Shown here: positions 8,215-16,757 of the stretch, piece by piece
Layout of the letters: each line of letters starts with the position of its first letter
Position numbering within the stretch: position 1 is the stretch's first letter
From: Maricaulis sp048270265
GTDB taxonomy: Bacteria > Pseudomonadota > Alphaproteobacteria > Caulobacterales > Maricaulaceae
Direction: 5' to 3'
DNA length: 64,000 nt
NCBI RefSeq assembly: GCF_048270265.1
Contig: NZ_JBLWTD010000015.1
Location: 7,297 to 71,296 of the forward strand
Program-made: the position numbers and the translations under genes
The notes under the pieces: model-generated
Database searches by the model: none
Seen by the model: the letters and a program-made list of their open reading frames with translations, nothing else
Told to the model about the DNA's origin: nothing

Positions 8215-9471
8215 ATGACGGGAATGCCGGTTTTGCTCGCCCTGGTGCTGGCCACGGCCGCGATGGATGACGCGCCGGCTCCGGACGCCGCTGTCAGCCT
8301 CGCGGAAATCGAAACCCTGTTGAGCCAGCAGCCCGGTGCCGTCGAACTGGCCTGGACCCGGTTGAGCCACCATGGTCTGCCGCGCATCGAGCCGATCGCC
8401 GGGGATAACGGGCGATCGCGGGTTACCTTTCTTTACAAGGCCGGCAGCGAGGTCACCGATGTGCGGCTCAACAGCGTCATCAATGCCGTGCGTGTCGACT
8501 GGCCGGTCGAGGATTTCAATCGCGATTTTGCCCTGCCGATGCAGCGCATTGCCGGCAGTCCGATCTGGCGTCTGACGCTTGATGTGCCGCGCGATGTCCA
8601 GGCCAGTTACAGTTTTCTCGTCACCGGGCCACGCGGCACCCGGCGCGTCAGCGATCCACGCAATTCGCGGCGCTTGCGCGGCGGTGCTGCCGAGGCGTTG
8701 CTGACCCTTGATCGCGCCGGCGATCTGTCGCCGCTGTTACCGGTGCCGCCATACCGCCTGCCGGAGGGGCAGATGCGGCAGATCGAGAGCGAGGCACTGG
8801 CCCGGCCGGTCATGCTGGACATCCACCCCGCTGCCACCGGCGATGCCGATGCGCCGGTCCTGATCCTCTATGACGCCTTCAATTGGGGTGAGCGGGCCCC
8901 GGCCTGGGAGATCGTGCACAATCTCGCCGAGACCGGGCGCATCCCGCCCATGCATGTTGTGCTGATCGACCAGCTCGACCCGGCCAGCGAACACAGCCGC
9001 TATGCCGACCAGACCGCCTTCATTGCCGACGAGCTCCTGCCCTGGCTGCGTGCTGAATTCGGCTGGCGCCTGGCGCGCGAGGATGTGCTGCTCGGCGGGG
9101 CCTCGCGGCGCGGGCTGTCGGCGGCCATCACCGGGCTGACACGGCCCGAGGCGATCGGGACGGTCGTGTCACTGTCGGGCTCATTCTATTGGGCACCACC
9201 GGATGAAGCGCCTGAATGGCTGGCGCGTCAGCTGGGCGAAGCACCGGCCGGGGCCCCGCGCTTCCAGCTTGCCGCCGGTTCACTGGAATATGTCGTCACT
9301 TCGACCAATCAGGGTCATGTGATGCTCGAGACCAATCGCAACATGGCCCAAGCGCTCACCGCCGCCGGCTATGAGACCCGTATGCGGATCTATCCCGGCG
9401 GCCATGATATCGCGGCCTGGCGGCTGGCGCTGGCGGACAGTCTGCAGGCGCTTTACGGACCTGCGGACTGA
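8215..9471 (+). CDS. enterochelin esterase-like hydrolase with N-terminal immunoglobulin-like domain
   Basis: 418 residues with a short hydrophobic, probably cleaved N-terminus. Residues about 60-150 (VTFLYKAGSEVTDVRL, then SYSFLVTGPRG) match the N-terminal domain of Fes-type enterochelin esterases, and the rest is an alpha/beta hydrolase with the nucleophile elbow GGASRRGLSA near residue 300 and GGHDIAAWR near residue 400, comparable to the GGHDxxxWR end of Fes. Fes opens tri-ester siderophores to free iron. The predicted export points to a periplasmic version. No siderophore transport gene is in the window. Its TGA directly abuts the reverse stop of the next gene. Confidence 0.85.
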   Translation: MTGMPVLLALVLATAAMDDAPAPDAAVSLAEIETLLSQQPGAVELAWTRLSHHGLPRIEPIAGDNGRSRVTFLYKAGSEVTDVRLNSVINAVRVDWPVEDFNRDFALPMQRIAGSPIWRLTLDVPRDVQASYSFLVTGPRGTRRVSDPRNSRRLRGGAAEALLTLDRAGDLSPLLPVPPYRLPEGQMRQIESEALARPVMLDIHPAATGDADAPVLILYDAFNWGERAPAWEIVHNLAETGRIPPMHVVLIDQLDPASEHSRYADQTAFIADELLPWLRAEFGWRLAREDVLLGGASRRGLSAAITGLTRPEAIGTVVSLSGSFYWAPPDEAPEWLARQLGEAPAGAPRFQLAAGSLEYVVTSTNQGHVMLETNRNMAQALTAAGYETRMRIYPGGHDIAAWRLALADSLQALYGPAD

Positions 9472-10752
9472 TTATTTGACCGGCTTGCCGATGGGCTGCG
9501 CGCTGGTGCCGTTCGTGCCGATCCGTCCGGCGACGAAGTCATCATAATATTGCAGCCAGGCTTCCGAGCGCACCGCGATATATTTCATCGGCTCACCCGG
9601 TGTCGGACGGAAATTCGAATCCGTGGCGACCACGAAATACTGGTTGCCTTCGCGCACCATGAAGGGCGATCCGCTATCGCCGCGGGTGGTATCGCAATTG
9701 TGGGCCATGGTGTTGTCGTTGAAAATCTCGGTCATGTGGCAGCCGATATTGCCCGACAGATGGGCGCCGGTATCCCAGCTATAACCGGCCTGGTAGAGAT
9801 CGGCGCGCATCGCCTCGCGATTGCCCCGGGTCTGGATCAGGCCGCGAACTCCGGCATGGCCAAGCTCGGCGCCGAGCGGACGGTCGATGCGGAGCAGGGC
9901 CCAGTCGGTGCCATCGAGATCATTGCCATTGCTGAAACGCTCCTCATCCCAGCGAGGGTCGATCATATAGCCGGTGACGCGCGCTTCCAGCGGCCCGCCG
10001 CGACGGTCATAGGCCGTGCGGAAGACGGCACTGGCGTCGGTGACGCCGTCTTCATTGATGCAATGCGATGCGGTGATCAGGACATTGTCGGCGATCAGCG
10101 TCGCCGTGCAGGCGCCGCCGCTGTCGAGATCGATCTGGCCGACGACGTTCCACGGCGCCGCTGAGGTATCCATGAAGACGCGGTCGTCGTGGCCGAAATA
10201 GTGATCATTGATGGTCAGGGGACGTTCGCGGCCATAGCAGTCGGCGCGGTCGGTGCGCGCGTCGCAGCTGCCATCGCCGGTGCCCGGCTCATTGCAGACG
10301 CCGTCGAAGGCGGTGTCGCAGCTGTCATTGCGGAAGCGCAGGCCGATGATGGCGCCGCAATCGGAAAGGTCGGTGGCCTGCGTACAGGCGCCGGTCCCGA
10401 AACCGGGCTCGTCGCACTCGCCATCATTGGCCCACTGGCAGCTGTCATCCTCGACGCCATCGGCGATGCGCCAGCAATCGGAATAGTCCGTGCCCTGGTC
10501 GCAGGCGCCGGTGCCGATGCCCGGGTCGTCACATTCGCCATCATTGGCCCAGCGGCAGGTATCCACGCCGCGATAGCTGGAGGTGGAGACATCGCCGGGG
10601 CGCTGGGGTTTCTGGATCCGGTGCAGCCAGCGGCCAATCTCGCGGCTGGAAAGGGCATCAGCGGGGCCGCCGGCGAGGGCCGGTTCATCGGCCTGGCTCG
10701 CGGAGACACACAAAATGGCGGCCAATGCCGCGATCAGACCTGTACGCATCAA
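9472..10752 (-). CDS. secreted trypsin-like serine protease with three Cys-rich repeats
   Basis: 426 residues with a Sec signal (LIAALAAILCVSASQA). Three about 30-residue repeats at residues 64-93, 103-132 and 143-172 share DxC-x3-xDGxC(D/N)xPGxGxGxC and TDxxDC. They resemble disulphide-bonded, possibly calcium-binding Notch/LNR-like modules. The protease domain follows: TASHCINEDG (His), GTDWALLRID (Asp) and TRGDSGSPF (Ser), a complete S1 triad. The first codon in the open frame is TTG at 10752, with an ATG next to it at 10749. AGGAG upstream fits either. The substrate is unknown, and extracellular or periplasmic action is inferred from the signal. Confidence 0.87.
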   Translation of the reverse strand: MMRTGLIAALAAILCVSASQADEPALAGGPADALSSREIGRWLHRIQKPQRPGDVSTSSYRGVDTCRWANDGECDDPGIGTGACDQGTDYSDCWRIADGVEDDSCQWANDGECDEPGFGTGACTQATDLSDCGAIIGLRFRNDSCDTAFDGVCNEPGTGDGSCDARTDRADCYGRERPLTINDHYFGHDDRVFMDTSAAPWNVVGQIDLDSGGACTATLIADNVLITASHCINEDGVTDASAVFRTAYDRRGGPLEARVTGYMIDPRWDEERFSNGNDLDGTDWALLRIDRPLGAELGHAGVRGLIQTRGNREAMRADLYQAGYSWDTGAHLSGNIGCHMTEIFNDNTMAHNCDTTRGDSGSPFMVREGNQYFVVATDSNFRPTPGEPMKYIAVRSEAWLQYYDDFVAGRIGTNGTSAQPIGKPVK

Positions 10753-10933
10753 CTCAAACTCCTGTCCCCTTTGCCTGGCTGCTTATCGGGCAATTGCCCG
10801 CCTGCACCAAGCCTGAACCGCCATTCTATCGTTCATGAAGATGACTGACAGCTGAACGGCGCATTCAAGACCGTTTCAGCCGGGGTTTGATGGAGTGGCG
10901 GTTCCGGAAAGTCTGACATCACAGGAGAGCCCC

Positions 10934-11359
10934 ATGAAAGCCCGTTTCAAGATCGCCGCCGCTGCCATTCTCGCTTTCGCGGGCATGGCAGCCCTGCCAG
11001 CTGTTGCCAGCGCCGGCACCTGGCATGTCAACGCTGCCGCCTGCCCGGATTTGCGAGAGGACCGGTTCGACGCCCGGCGCAATACCGGCCGGGGCGATTT
11101 GCGTGAGGATCGCCGGGACCGCCAGGTCATCAGCTGCCCGGCTCATGCCTGGCGCTATGCACCGGATCGCTACGAGCGTGTTGCCCTGCAGCGCGTCGCC
11201 GCGCCGCTGACGGTCTATCGTGACCGCGCCGGTGGCTATTATGCCCGCAACCGGCATGGCGCGACCTACCGCGTCGATGTGGTGATCGACTATCCACGTG
11301 GCACCGGGCGCTCCGGTTATCGCCGCGACAATTATCGCGGTCATCCGCGGCGCCACTAG
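10934..11359 (+). CDS. exported Arg-rich hypothetical protein, 141 residues
   Basis: Unrecognised. The ATG at 10934 follows AGGAGAG. A clear signal peptide (AAAAILAFAGMAALPAVASA) precedes a mature part with an imperfect repeat, DLREDRFDARR and DLREDRRDRQ, two cysteines and a Tyr/Arg-rich end (GYRRDNYRGHPRRH). Its high charge suggests a periplasmic or surface protein. Its stop shares the CTAG at 11356-11359 with the convergent PhzF-like gene. Confidence 0.72.
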   Translation: MKARFKIAAAAILAFAGMAALPAVASAGTWHVNAAACPDLREDRFDARRNTGRGDLREDRRDRQVISCPAHAWRYAPDRYERVALQRVAAPLTVYRDRAGGYYARNRHGATYRVDVVIDYPRGTGRSGYRRDNYRGHPRRH

Positions 11360-12168
11360 AGCGTGATCCTGCCCTCCAGATAGCGCGGCGCGTGGCCATA
11401 CAGGGCCACGCGTTCGCCCTGGAGTTCGACCTCGAGTGCACCGGGCCTCGGCCCGATCTGGCGCGCGCTCATGCGCGTCTTGCCGAGACGTTCGCCCCAA
11501 TAGGGGGCCAGGGTGCAATGGGCTGAACCGGTGACCGGGTCCTCATCGACCCCGGACGCCGGCGCAAAGAAGCGGGACACGAAATCCGTGTGCCCGCCCG
11601 GCGCCGTCAGGATGATATTGGTGTCGAGCTGACGCAGCCGGCCGTGATCGGGTTCGGCCAGCCGCACAGCGGCCTCGTCGGCCATCACCCACATCTGATA
11701 CCGCGCGCCATGGATGCGATTGACGTTCATCACCGCGACCGGCCCCGTCTCGACGCCAAGGGCGGCCTCGATAGCCTGGTTCCGTCCGCCTGGCTGGAAG
11801 CCGATCTGCGGCAGGTCCATCGCGAAGGCCGCGCCATCGCGCCGGACCCGGAGCTCGCCCGAGCGGGTGTCAAACACGGCGGCATCTCCGGCGACCCGCC
11901 CTTCGGTTAGGACGACAGCCCCGGCCGCCAGCGTTGCATGACCGCACAGATCGACCTCGAGTGCCGGGGTGAACCAGCGCAATTGCCAGCGATCCTTGCC
12001 GCCCGGCACCAGGAAGGCCGTTTCCGAGAGATTATTGGATGCGGCAATACCCTTCAGGATCCGGTCGTCAGGGAAGGCCTCGAGCAGGCAGACACCGGCG
12101 GGATTGCCGGTAAAGGCCTGGCCCGGTTCGGCAAAGGCATGGATTTCGAAATAGGGTATCGACGACAT
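11356..12168 (-). CDS. PhzF family isomerase/epimerase-like protein
   Basis: 270 residues starting MSSIPYFEIHAF, the family's usual opening of a beta strand followed by GNPAGV near residue 25. The general-acid Glu region (NNLSETAFL) and the C-terminal repeat of the diaminopimelate-epimerase-like fold (GVDEDPVTGSAHCTLAPYW) are present. PhzF of phenazine synthesis isomerises a chorismate-derived intermediate, but most relatives such as this one have unknown substrates. A TTG at 12195 would add nine residues. ATG at 12168 matches the family better. It is preceded on the same strand by the thioredoxin-like gene, 30 bases away. Confidence 0.87.
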   Translation of the reverse strand: MSSIPYFEIHAFAEPGQAFTGNPAGVCLLEAFPDDRILKGIAASNNLSETAFLVPGGKDRWQLRWFTPALEVDLCGHATLAAGAVVLTEGRVAGDAAVFDTRSGELRVRRDGAAFAMDLPQIGFQPGGRNQAIEAALGVETGPVAVMNVNRIHGARYQMWVMADEAAVRLAEPDHGRLRQLDTNIILTAPGGHTDFVSRFFAPASGVDEDPVTGSAHCTLAPYWGERLGKTRMSARQIGPRPGALEVELQGERVALYGHAPRYLEGRITL

Positions 12169-12198
12169 GGGATATGTCCCGTGCGGCGCAGGCAAGAC

Positions 12199-13038
12199 CT
12201 ACCAGCGCGCGCTTTCATGGGGCTGGAATTCGAGATGGAGGTCGGGGTTCCGGTGGTCAAACACGGCAACGATCTCGCTTGAAACCGGCGCTTCGCCGGC
12301 CAGTTCGGTCAGCGCATTGGTGACCATCGAGCGCGCCGAGGCCCGAAGCCGGGCGATCTGGCGGGGCAGCGCGCGGCGCCATTCATCGACCTCGTCATAG
12401 CCGGCCATGAAATCCTCCGGCCGCTCGTTCTCGGGCAGGGCGCGCCAACGGCCGACATCTACATAGGCCCGGGCGAGGCGATGGCCTTCCTCTTCCTCGA
12501 AGACCTCGATCTCGATCAGCATTGCCTGATAGATCAGCGAACTCTCGACGACCCCGCCCGTGGCCGGAACTTCGCCGGCCCAGCGGGCGAAATAGGCGCG
12601 CGCCTCTTCGACCGGTGTCGAGGCGGCCGTGCCCCAGGCTTCACGCTGATCGCGATTGAGCAGGGTCTCGTCGGCCGGATCGATGATCATCACCATCGGG
12701 GTCGCATACAGGGCCGCGACGCCGAAGCGGCGGATCACGTCCTGGTTCTGGTCGCGCCAGCCGACATCAATGAAGCGTGTGACGTAATGATCGCGCAGGG
12801 TTGCGGCCAGCTCCGGGTCCTGGAAATGCCCGGCCAGGCCGCGGCTGTCATGGCACCAGTTGGCCCCGAAGACGAGCAGGAGGCGTTTGTCGGCGGCGCG
12901 AGCCTCTTCCAGCGCGGCATCGACCTGCTCCATGGCGGAATAGTTCTGGTCGAAGGGCGACGGGGAGGGTGCGTGCTCCTCGGCGATCGCCACCGGCGCG
13001 ATCAGGAACAGGGCAAACAGGCTGGCAATCAGACGCAT
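12199..13038 (-). CDS. exported thioredoxin-like fold protein without CxxC
   Basis: 279 residues with a signal peptide (LIASLFALFLIAPVAIA) after the ATG at 13038, which follows GAGG. Residues about 45-150 form a thioredoxin-like domain (LLLVFGANWCHDSRGLAGHF, then ATPMVMI with the cis-proline position), but the second Cys of the active site is replaced, leaving WCHDS. Disulphide exchange by the usual two-Cys mechanism is therefore unlikely. Binding or monothiol chemistry is possible. The C-terminal part is acidic and helical and I do not recognise it. Confidence 0.75.
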   Translation of the reverse strand: MRLIASLFALFLIAPVAIAEEHAPSPSPFDQNYSAMEQVDAALEEARAADKRLLLVFGANWCHDSRGLAGHFQDPELAATLRDHYVTRFIDVGWRDQNQDVIRRFGVAALYATPMVMIIDPADETLLNRDQREAWGTAASTPVEEARAYFARWAGEVPATGGVVESSLIYQAMLIEIEVFEEEEGHRLARAYVDVGRWRALPENERPEDFMAGYDEVDEWRRALPRQIARLRASARSMVTNALTELAGEAPVSSEIVAVFDHRNPDLHLEFQPHESARW

Positions 13039-13074
13039 GGGGACCTCGAAATGACTCTGGTCACGAGACAAGCA

Positions 13075-13120
13075 CGCCGCGCCCTGCAACGCCAGTCAAG
13101 CTGGTGTGAAGGGCGCGGCG
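13075..13120 (-). terminator. large hairpin after the ABC exporter gene
   Basis: An 11-bp perfect outer stem (CGCCGCGCCCT with AGGGCGCGGCG) encloses a second 6-bp stem (CGCCAG with CTGGTG, one G-T pair). It lies between the ABC exporter stop at 13128 and the start of the thioredoxin-like gene. No strong T run follows on the - strand, so it may terminate weakly or protect the 3' end of the exporter message. Confidence 0.4.
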
Positions 13121-13127
13121 GCCTGCA

Positions 13128-14903
13128 TTACCCCGCGGCCAGCGAGGCCAGGCGCGCATAGGTACCATCATCACGGCTGGCCAGTTCGTCATGGCTGCCC
13201 TGCTCGACAATACGTCCCTTGTCGAACACCAGAATGCGGTCGGCATCGCGGATGGTCGACAGCCGGTGGGCGATGATGATCGTGGTGCGATCCTTCATCA
13301 CGGCTTCCATGGCCAGTTTCACATCGCGTTCGGTCTCGTTGTCGAGGCTGGAGGTGGCCTCGTCGAGGATCAGGATCGGCGCATCGGCGAGGATGGCGCG
13401 GGCGATCGCGACGCGCTGGCGCTCGCCGCCAGACAGCTTCACCCCGCGTTCGCCCACCAGCGTCCGGTAGCCGAGCGGCAGACGTTCGATGAAGGCGTGC
13501 GCGTGCGCGGCCTTCGCGGCGGCGATGATCTCCGCCTCGCTCGCATCCGGTGAACCGAAGGCGATATTCTCCGCGATCGTGCGGTGAAACAGCGCCGGGT
13601 CCTGCGGCACCAGTGCCACATTCTGGCGCAAGCTCGCCTGCGCCACCTCGCGCACATCCTGGCCGTCAATCTCGACCGAGCCTTCATTGACGTCATAGAG
13701 GCGCTGCACCAGCTTGACGAAGGTCGACTTGCCCGAGCCCGTCGCCCCGACCAGCGCGACTTTCTCGCCCGGTTCGATGGTGAGCGAGAAGTCGCGATAG
13801 AGCGGCCGCGCCTGCCCCTCATAGGTGAAGCCAACGCGGTCAAAGCGGATTTCGCCCGATCCCGGTTCGAATTCGCGGGCATCGGCGGCGTCCTCGACCG
13901 TGCTTTCCTGGAGGTCGAACACGGCGAGATCCTGCAATTCATCCATCGAGCGCTGGATCGCCTGCACCTGTTCACCGAAGCGGCGCATATAGCCCGACAC
14001 CAGCATGTAGGAGGCCAACGCCGCGACGACATCGCCGGCCGTGGCCGCCCCGCGCGACCATTGCCAGACCAGCAGGCCGACCAGGCCGGCCTGCATCGAC
14101 AGGTCGGTGGCGATATTGACCAGCCAGGAATTGACGAAGCGCAGCCAGGTCTTCTTGGTTTCGGTGCGCCAGCGCCAGGTCAGCTCGTGAAAGCGCTCAT
14201 CCTCGCGCGCCTCGGCGCCGAAGCTCTTGACGGTCGCGATCCCGCCGACGGCATCGGCGAGGGCGCCGCCGATCTGGGAATCGAGGGCGTTGGAGCGCAT
14301 GTTTTGCGGGCGGATATAGAAACGGCTCAGCATCAGCGAGGAGGCGATGAAGATCGTCATCACCACCAGCACCACACCGCCAACCAGCGGCCAGCGCACG
14401 GCCATCACCACCGCGACGCCGAACATCACGCCCAGCGAGGGCGCCAGGCCGAGGAAGATATTGACCGTGATGGTGTCGTAGGCCCACATCCCGCGCGTGA
14501 TCTTGCGCACGACCGAGCCGGCAAAGGTATTGGCATGCCAGTCGAGCGAGAGCCGCTGCACCTTGGAAAAGGCCTCGGTTGTCAGGTCCGCCATGTTCGC
14601 CGACGAGAAGGGTACTTCGCAGCGCGAGGCCGACTGGCGAACGATGTAATAGGCGACAGCCGTGCCAAGATAGAGCGCAAAGGCCGGCCAAGGCTGGCCC
14701 GTTTCCGGACCGGCTGCCAGCGCGTCGATCAGATGGCCCGCGGCCACGGGGATATAGACCTCGGCCACTGTCGCCAGCACCATAAAGACAATGATCCCGG
14801 CCAGAAGCCAGGGCCGTCGCATCCATTGGCGGCGCAAATATCCCAGCACCTGGAGGTTGGTCAGCGTATGTTGGGTGGGCGTTTCGGTATCGGCAATGGA
14901 CAT
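13128..14903 (-). CDS. ABC exporter, fused permease and ATPase (MsbA/ATM1-like)
   Basis: 591 residues. The first 330 form a type 1 exporter domain with six membrane segments beginning near residue 35 (LLAGIIVFMVLATVAEVYI). The ATPase has Walker A GATGSGKST near residue 385, Q loop VPQDPALF, signature LSGGERQRVAIA, Walker B ILILDEATSSLD and the switch His in IIAHRLST. Half-transporters of this type work as dimers exporting lipids, peptides or drugs. The cargo cannot be told. A 292-base stretch upstream separates it from the thioesterase gene. Confidence 0.93.
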   Translation of the reverse strand: MSIADTETPTQHTLTNLQVLGYLRRQWMRRPWLLAGIIVFMVLATVAEVYIPVAAGHLIDALAAGPETGQPWPAFALYLGTAVAYYIVRQSASRCEVPFSSANMADLTTEAFSKVQRLSLDWHANTFAGSVVRKITRGMWAYDTITVNIFLGLAPSLGVMFGVAVVMAVRWPLVGGVVLVVMTIFIASSLMLSRFYIRPQNMRSNALDSQIGGALADAVGGIATVKSFGAEAREDERFHELTWRWRTETKKTWLRFVNSWLVNIATDLSMQAGLVGLLVWQWSRGAATAGDVVAALASYMLVSGYMRRFGEQVQAIQRSMDELQDLAVFDLQESTVEDAADAREFEPGSGEIRFDRVGFTYEGQARPLYRDFSLTIEPGEKVALVGATGSGKSTFVKLVQRLYDVNEGSVEIDGQDVREVAQASLRQNVALVPQDPALFHRTIAENIAFGSPDASEAEIIAAAKAAHAHAFIERLPLGYRTLVGERGVKLSGGERQRVAIARAILADAPILILDEATSSLDNETERDVKLAMEAVMKDRTTIIIAHRLSTIRDADRILVFDKGRIVEQGSHDELASRDDGTYARLASLAAG

Positions 14904-15195
14904 GGCAGTCGCGGACCGTGCGGTCCGTCCTCATGAAAGCAATCTATCAAACCTGTGGCGGGCGAACGTCAGCGAGTCCGTGCGGGCCGGGCCTGGATGC
15001 AGGCGCGGGGTGATGGCACGCGAAGGGGGCACGTTCTGCCGCCTTCGATGGTCAGATAATCTTGCTCATGGGTCTGCTCCAATATGTCGATTGGTCCTGG
15101 GGCGGTGGTTACACCGTCCCCGCAGCGCCGGGCAAGGCGCGGCATGGCAATTTGTCGCTTCCGGGCCACGTGTGTGTCGAAATTGACACGATGCC
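14904..15195. other. intergenic region without a convincing gene
   Basis: 292 bases between the thioesterase stop and the ABC exporter start. A 66-codon - strand frame (14969-15169) exists but has no family resemblance. A five-codon frame, ATG AGC AAG ATT ATC TGA, lies on the - strand behind GGAGCAGACCC. GTGTC-N6-GACAC at 15174-15189 is a short inverted repeat of TetR-operator size. None is strong enough to call as a gene or site. Confidence 0.4.
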
Positions 15196-16122
15196 TCAGG
15201 CCTCAAGGCCCGCGATACAGGCCGCGTCCAGGCCCGGGCGAACGGCGGGCGACAGGTCGAGAATCTTGCGTGCGTCCAGGTCCATCGGTGCGGCGACACC
15301 TTCCATGGTCCACCATGGCCGGCCGGTAACCGGGTCGAGAACCCAGTGCACGATATTGCGCACTTTCGGCCCAAAGGACTTCAGGCCCGAGCGCACGACA
15401 TAGCCGTCGCCTGCGCGCGGCCAGCGGTGTGGCAGGATGCGGCATTCCAGCAGGGCGGAGCCGATGCTGGCCTCGGTCTGTCCCTGGTGGAAGGCCCATT
15501 CCTCGGGGAAGGCCTGGCTGAAATTCACGACCGAATTGGAGATGCGTCCGAGCAGGACCTCGGTGCGCATGCGGCCGAAGACATCGACCTCATCCGGGGT
15601 GAAGCGGCCGAGGCCGACATGCGCCAGCCCCAGTTCGTCGGCGCGCTCAAGGCTGGCCGCCGTCGTGCCGGATGATGTGTCAGCAACGCCGCGCGGTCCG
15701 GCAAAGTCCGGCACCGTCACGCTGCGGGCCTCGAGCTGGGCGGGGAAATAGCTGGGCCAGGTGAAGGCGCGGCCGTCGCGTGGCGAGATGTGGTCGAGAT
15801 CGATGCGAAAGCTCGCCGCCGGCTTGCCGGTGCCGCCATGGCGCATGACCAGGACGGCCGAACAGCCGGTATCGCTGATGCCGGTCCAGCCGCCCTCGAT
15901 CATCAAGGGCGCGCCCGGGCGGGCTTCGGCGAGAAAACGGACATGCAGGGCTTTGGGGAGCAGGGTCGCATTGGCGTCGGCGCGATGAATATTCTTCAGC
16001 CCGGTCTGCGCCGCCAGGCCGCCGAGGGCCTCATTGGCCTTCGACAGATAGAATTTCACATTCATGTGCCCGAGCTCGTCGCATTCCCAGGCGTTCGCAT
16101 TGCCGCGCCAGATTTCAATCAT
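15196..16122 (-). CDS. acyl-CoA thioesterase-like double-hotdog protein
   Basis: 308 residues. The N-terminal half opens with WECDELGHMNVKFYL, the 4HBT/FabZ-like hotdog motif in which Asp and His-Met-Asn surround the thioester. The second half repeats the fold with DEVDVFGRMRTEVLLGRISN, giving two hotdog domains in one chain. The family hydrolyses acyl-CoA thioesters. Substrate unknown. It starts 13 bases after the Zur-type regulator on the same strand, so the two are probably co-transcribed. Confidence 0.82.
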   Translation of the reverse strand: MIEIWRGNANAWECDELGHMNVKFYLSKANEALGGLAAQTGLKNIHRADANATLLPKALHVRFLAEARPGAPLMIEGGWTGISDTGCSAVLVMRHGGTGKPAASFRIDLDHISPRDGRAFTWPSYFPAQLEARSVTVPDFAGPRGVADTSSGTTAASLERADELGLAHVGLGRFTPDEVDVFGRMRTEVLLGRISNSVVNFSQAFPEEWAFHQGQTEASIGSALLECRILPHRWPRAGDGYVVRSGLKSFGPKVRNIVHWVLDPVTGRPWWTMEGVAAPMDLDARKILDLSPAVRPGLDAACIAGLEA

Positions 16123-16135
16123 CGAGTCGATCCCG

Positions 16136-16570
16136 TCAGTGCTGGCACTTGCTGCAGTGGCCGAAATGCTCGACCACCGAACGTTCGATCACGAAGCCCG
16201 CCGGCCGGTTCGTGCTGACCGGGGCACCATGCCGTTCCTCGACGGCGCCGCAATGGGTGCAGATGAAGAGTTCGGCGCAGCCATCGGGATGGGTGTGGAT
16301 GGTGGTGCAGCCGACGAAGGCGTTCAGGGCCTCGACCTTGTGAACCAGGCCCAACCCCATCAGGAAATCGAGCGCCCGGTACACCGTGGGCGGTTTGGCT
16401 GAGCCCGCGCCAGGCTTCAAGGCCTCGAGCAGGTCATAGGCCTTCACCGGGCCATCGGCGGACAGGACCAGTTCCAGCACACGGCGGCGCACCGGCGTAA
16501 GCCGTTCGCCCCGATTGGAGCAAAGCGTTTCGGCAGCCTCGAGGGCGGTGAGCATGGAATCAGCGTGCAT
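16136..16570 (-). CDS. zur: Fur family transcriptional regulator, Zur type
   Basis: 144 residues from ATG 16570. A longer open frame upstream does not resemble the family. The winged helix is visible as RLTPVRRRVLELVLSADGPV and KPPTVYRALDFLMGLGLVH. The C-terminal dimerisation domain has the paired cysteines FICTHCGAVEE and HCSKCQH that form the structural zinc site, and IHTHPDG contributes His ligands. The double CxxC and general sequence favour a zinc sensor (Zur) over an iron sensor, but this is judged by eye. No znuABC genes are near, and I found no clear inverted repeat for it. Confidence 0.8.
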   Translation of the reverse strand: MHADSMLTALEAAETLCSNRGERLTPVRRRVLELVLSADGPVKAYDLLEALKPGAGSAKPPTVYRALDFLMGLGLVHKVEALNAFVGCTTIHTHPDGCAELFICTHCGAVEERHGAPVSTNRPAGFVIERSVVEHFGHCSKCQH

Positions 16571-16757
16571 GGTCAGGCTATCTAAACCCAGTTCGGGACA
16601 AAACACACCCGTCAGATACGCAGCGCCGGGCAGGGCCGGTGTCCGGCCGTGCCCTGATGCGTGCGACAGGCTGACGCGCGGCGAAACGCACACTGCCGGA
16701 CTCGCAGGCCGTCGCCCATAAAGGCCATACAATTTTTATGGATGAAGGGGCTCCCTC

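Noticed and set aside
13191..14936. Two long + strand frames opposite the ABC exporter
   Set aside because: They are complements of a conserved ATPase and permease sequence, so shadows.
14969..15169. 66-codon - strand frame in the gap before the ABC exporter
   Set aside because: No family resemblance, no clear ribosome site for its ATG, and composition like non-coding flanks. Left in the intergenic entry.
16571..16757. Zur box between zur and ompW
   Set aside because: No convincing inverted repeat of the known alphaproteobacterial type was found by eye.
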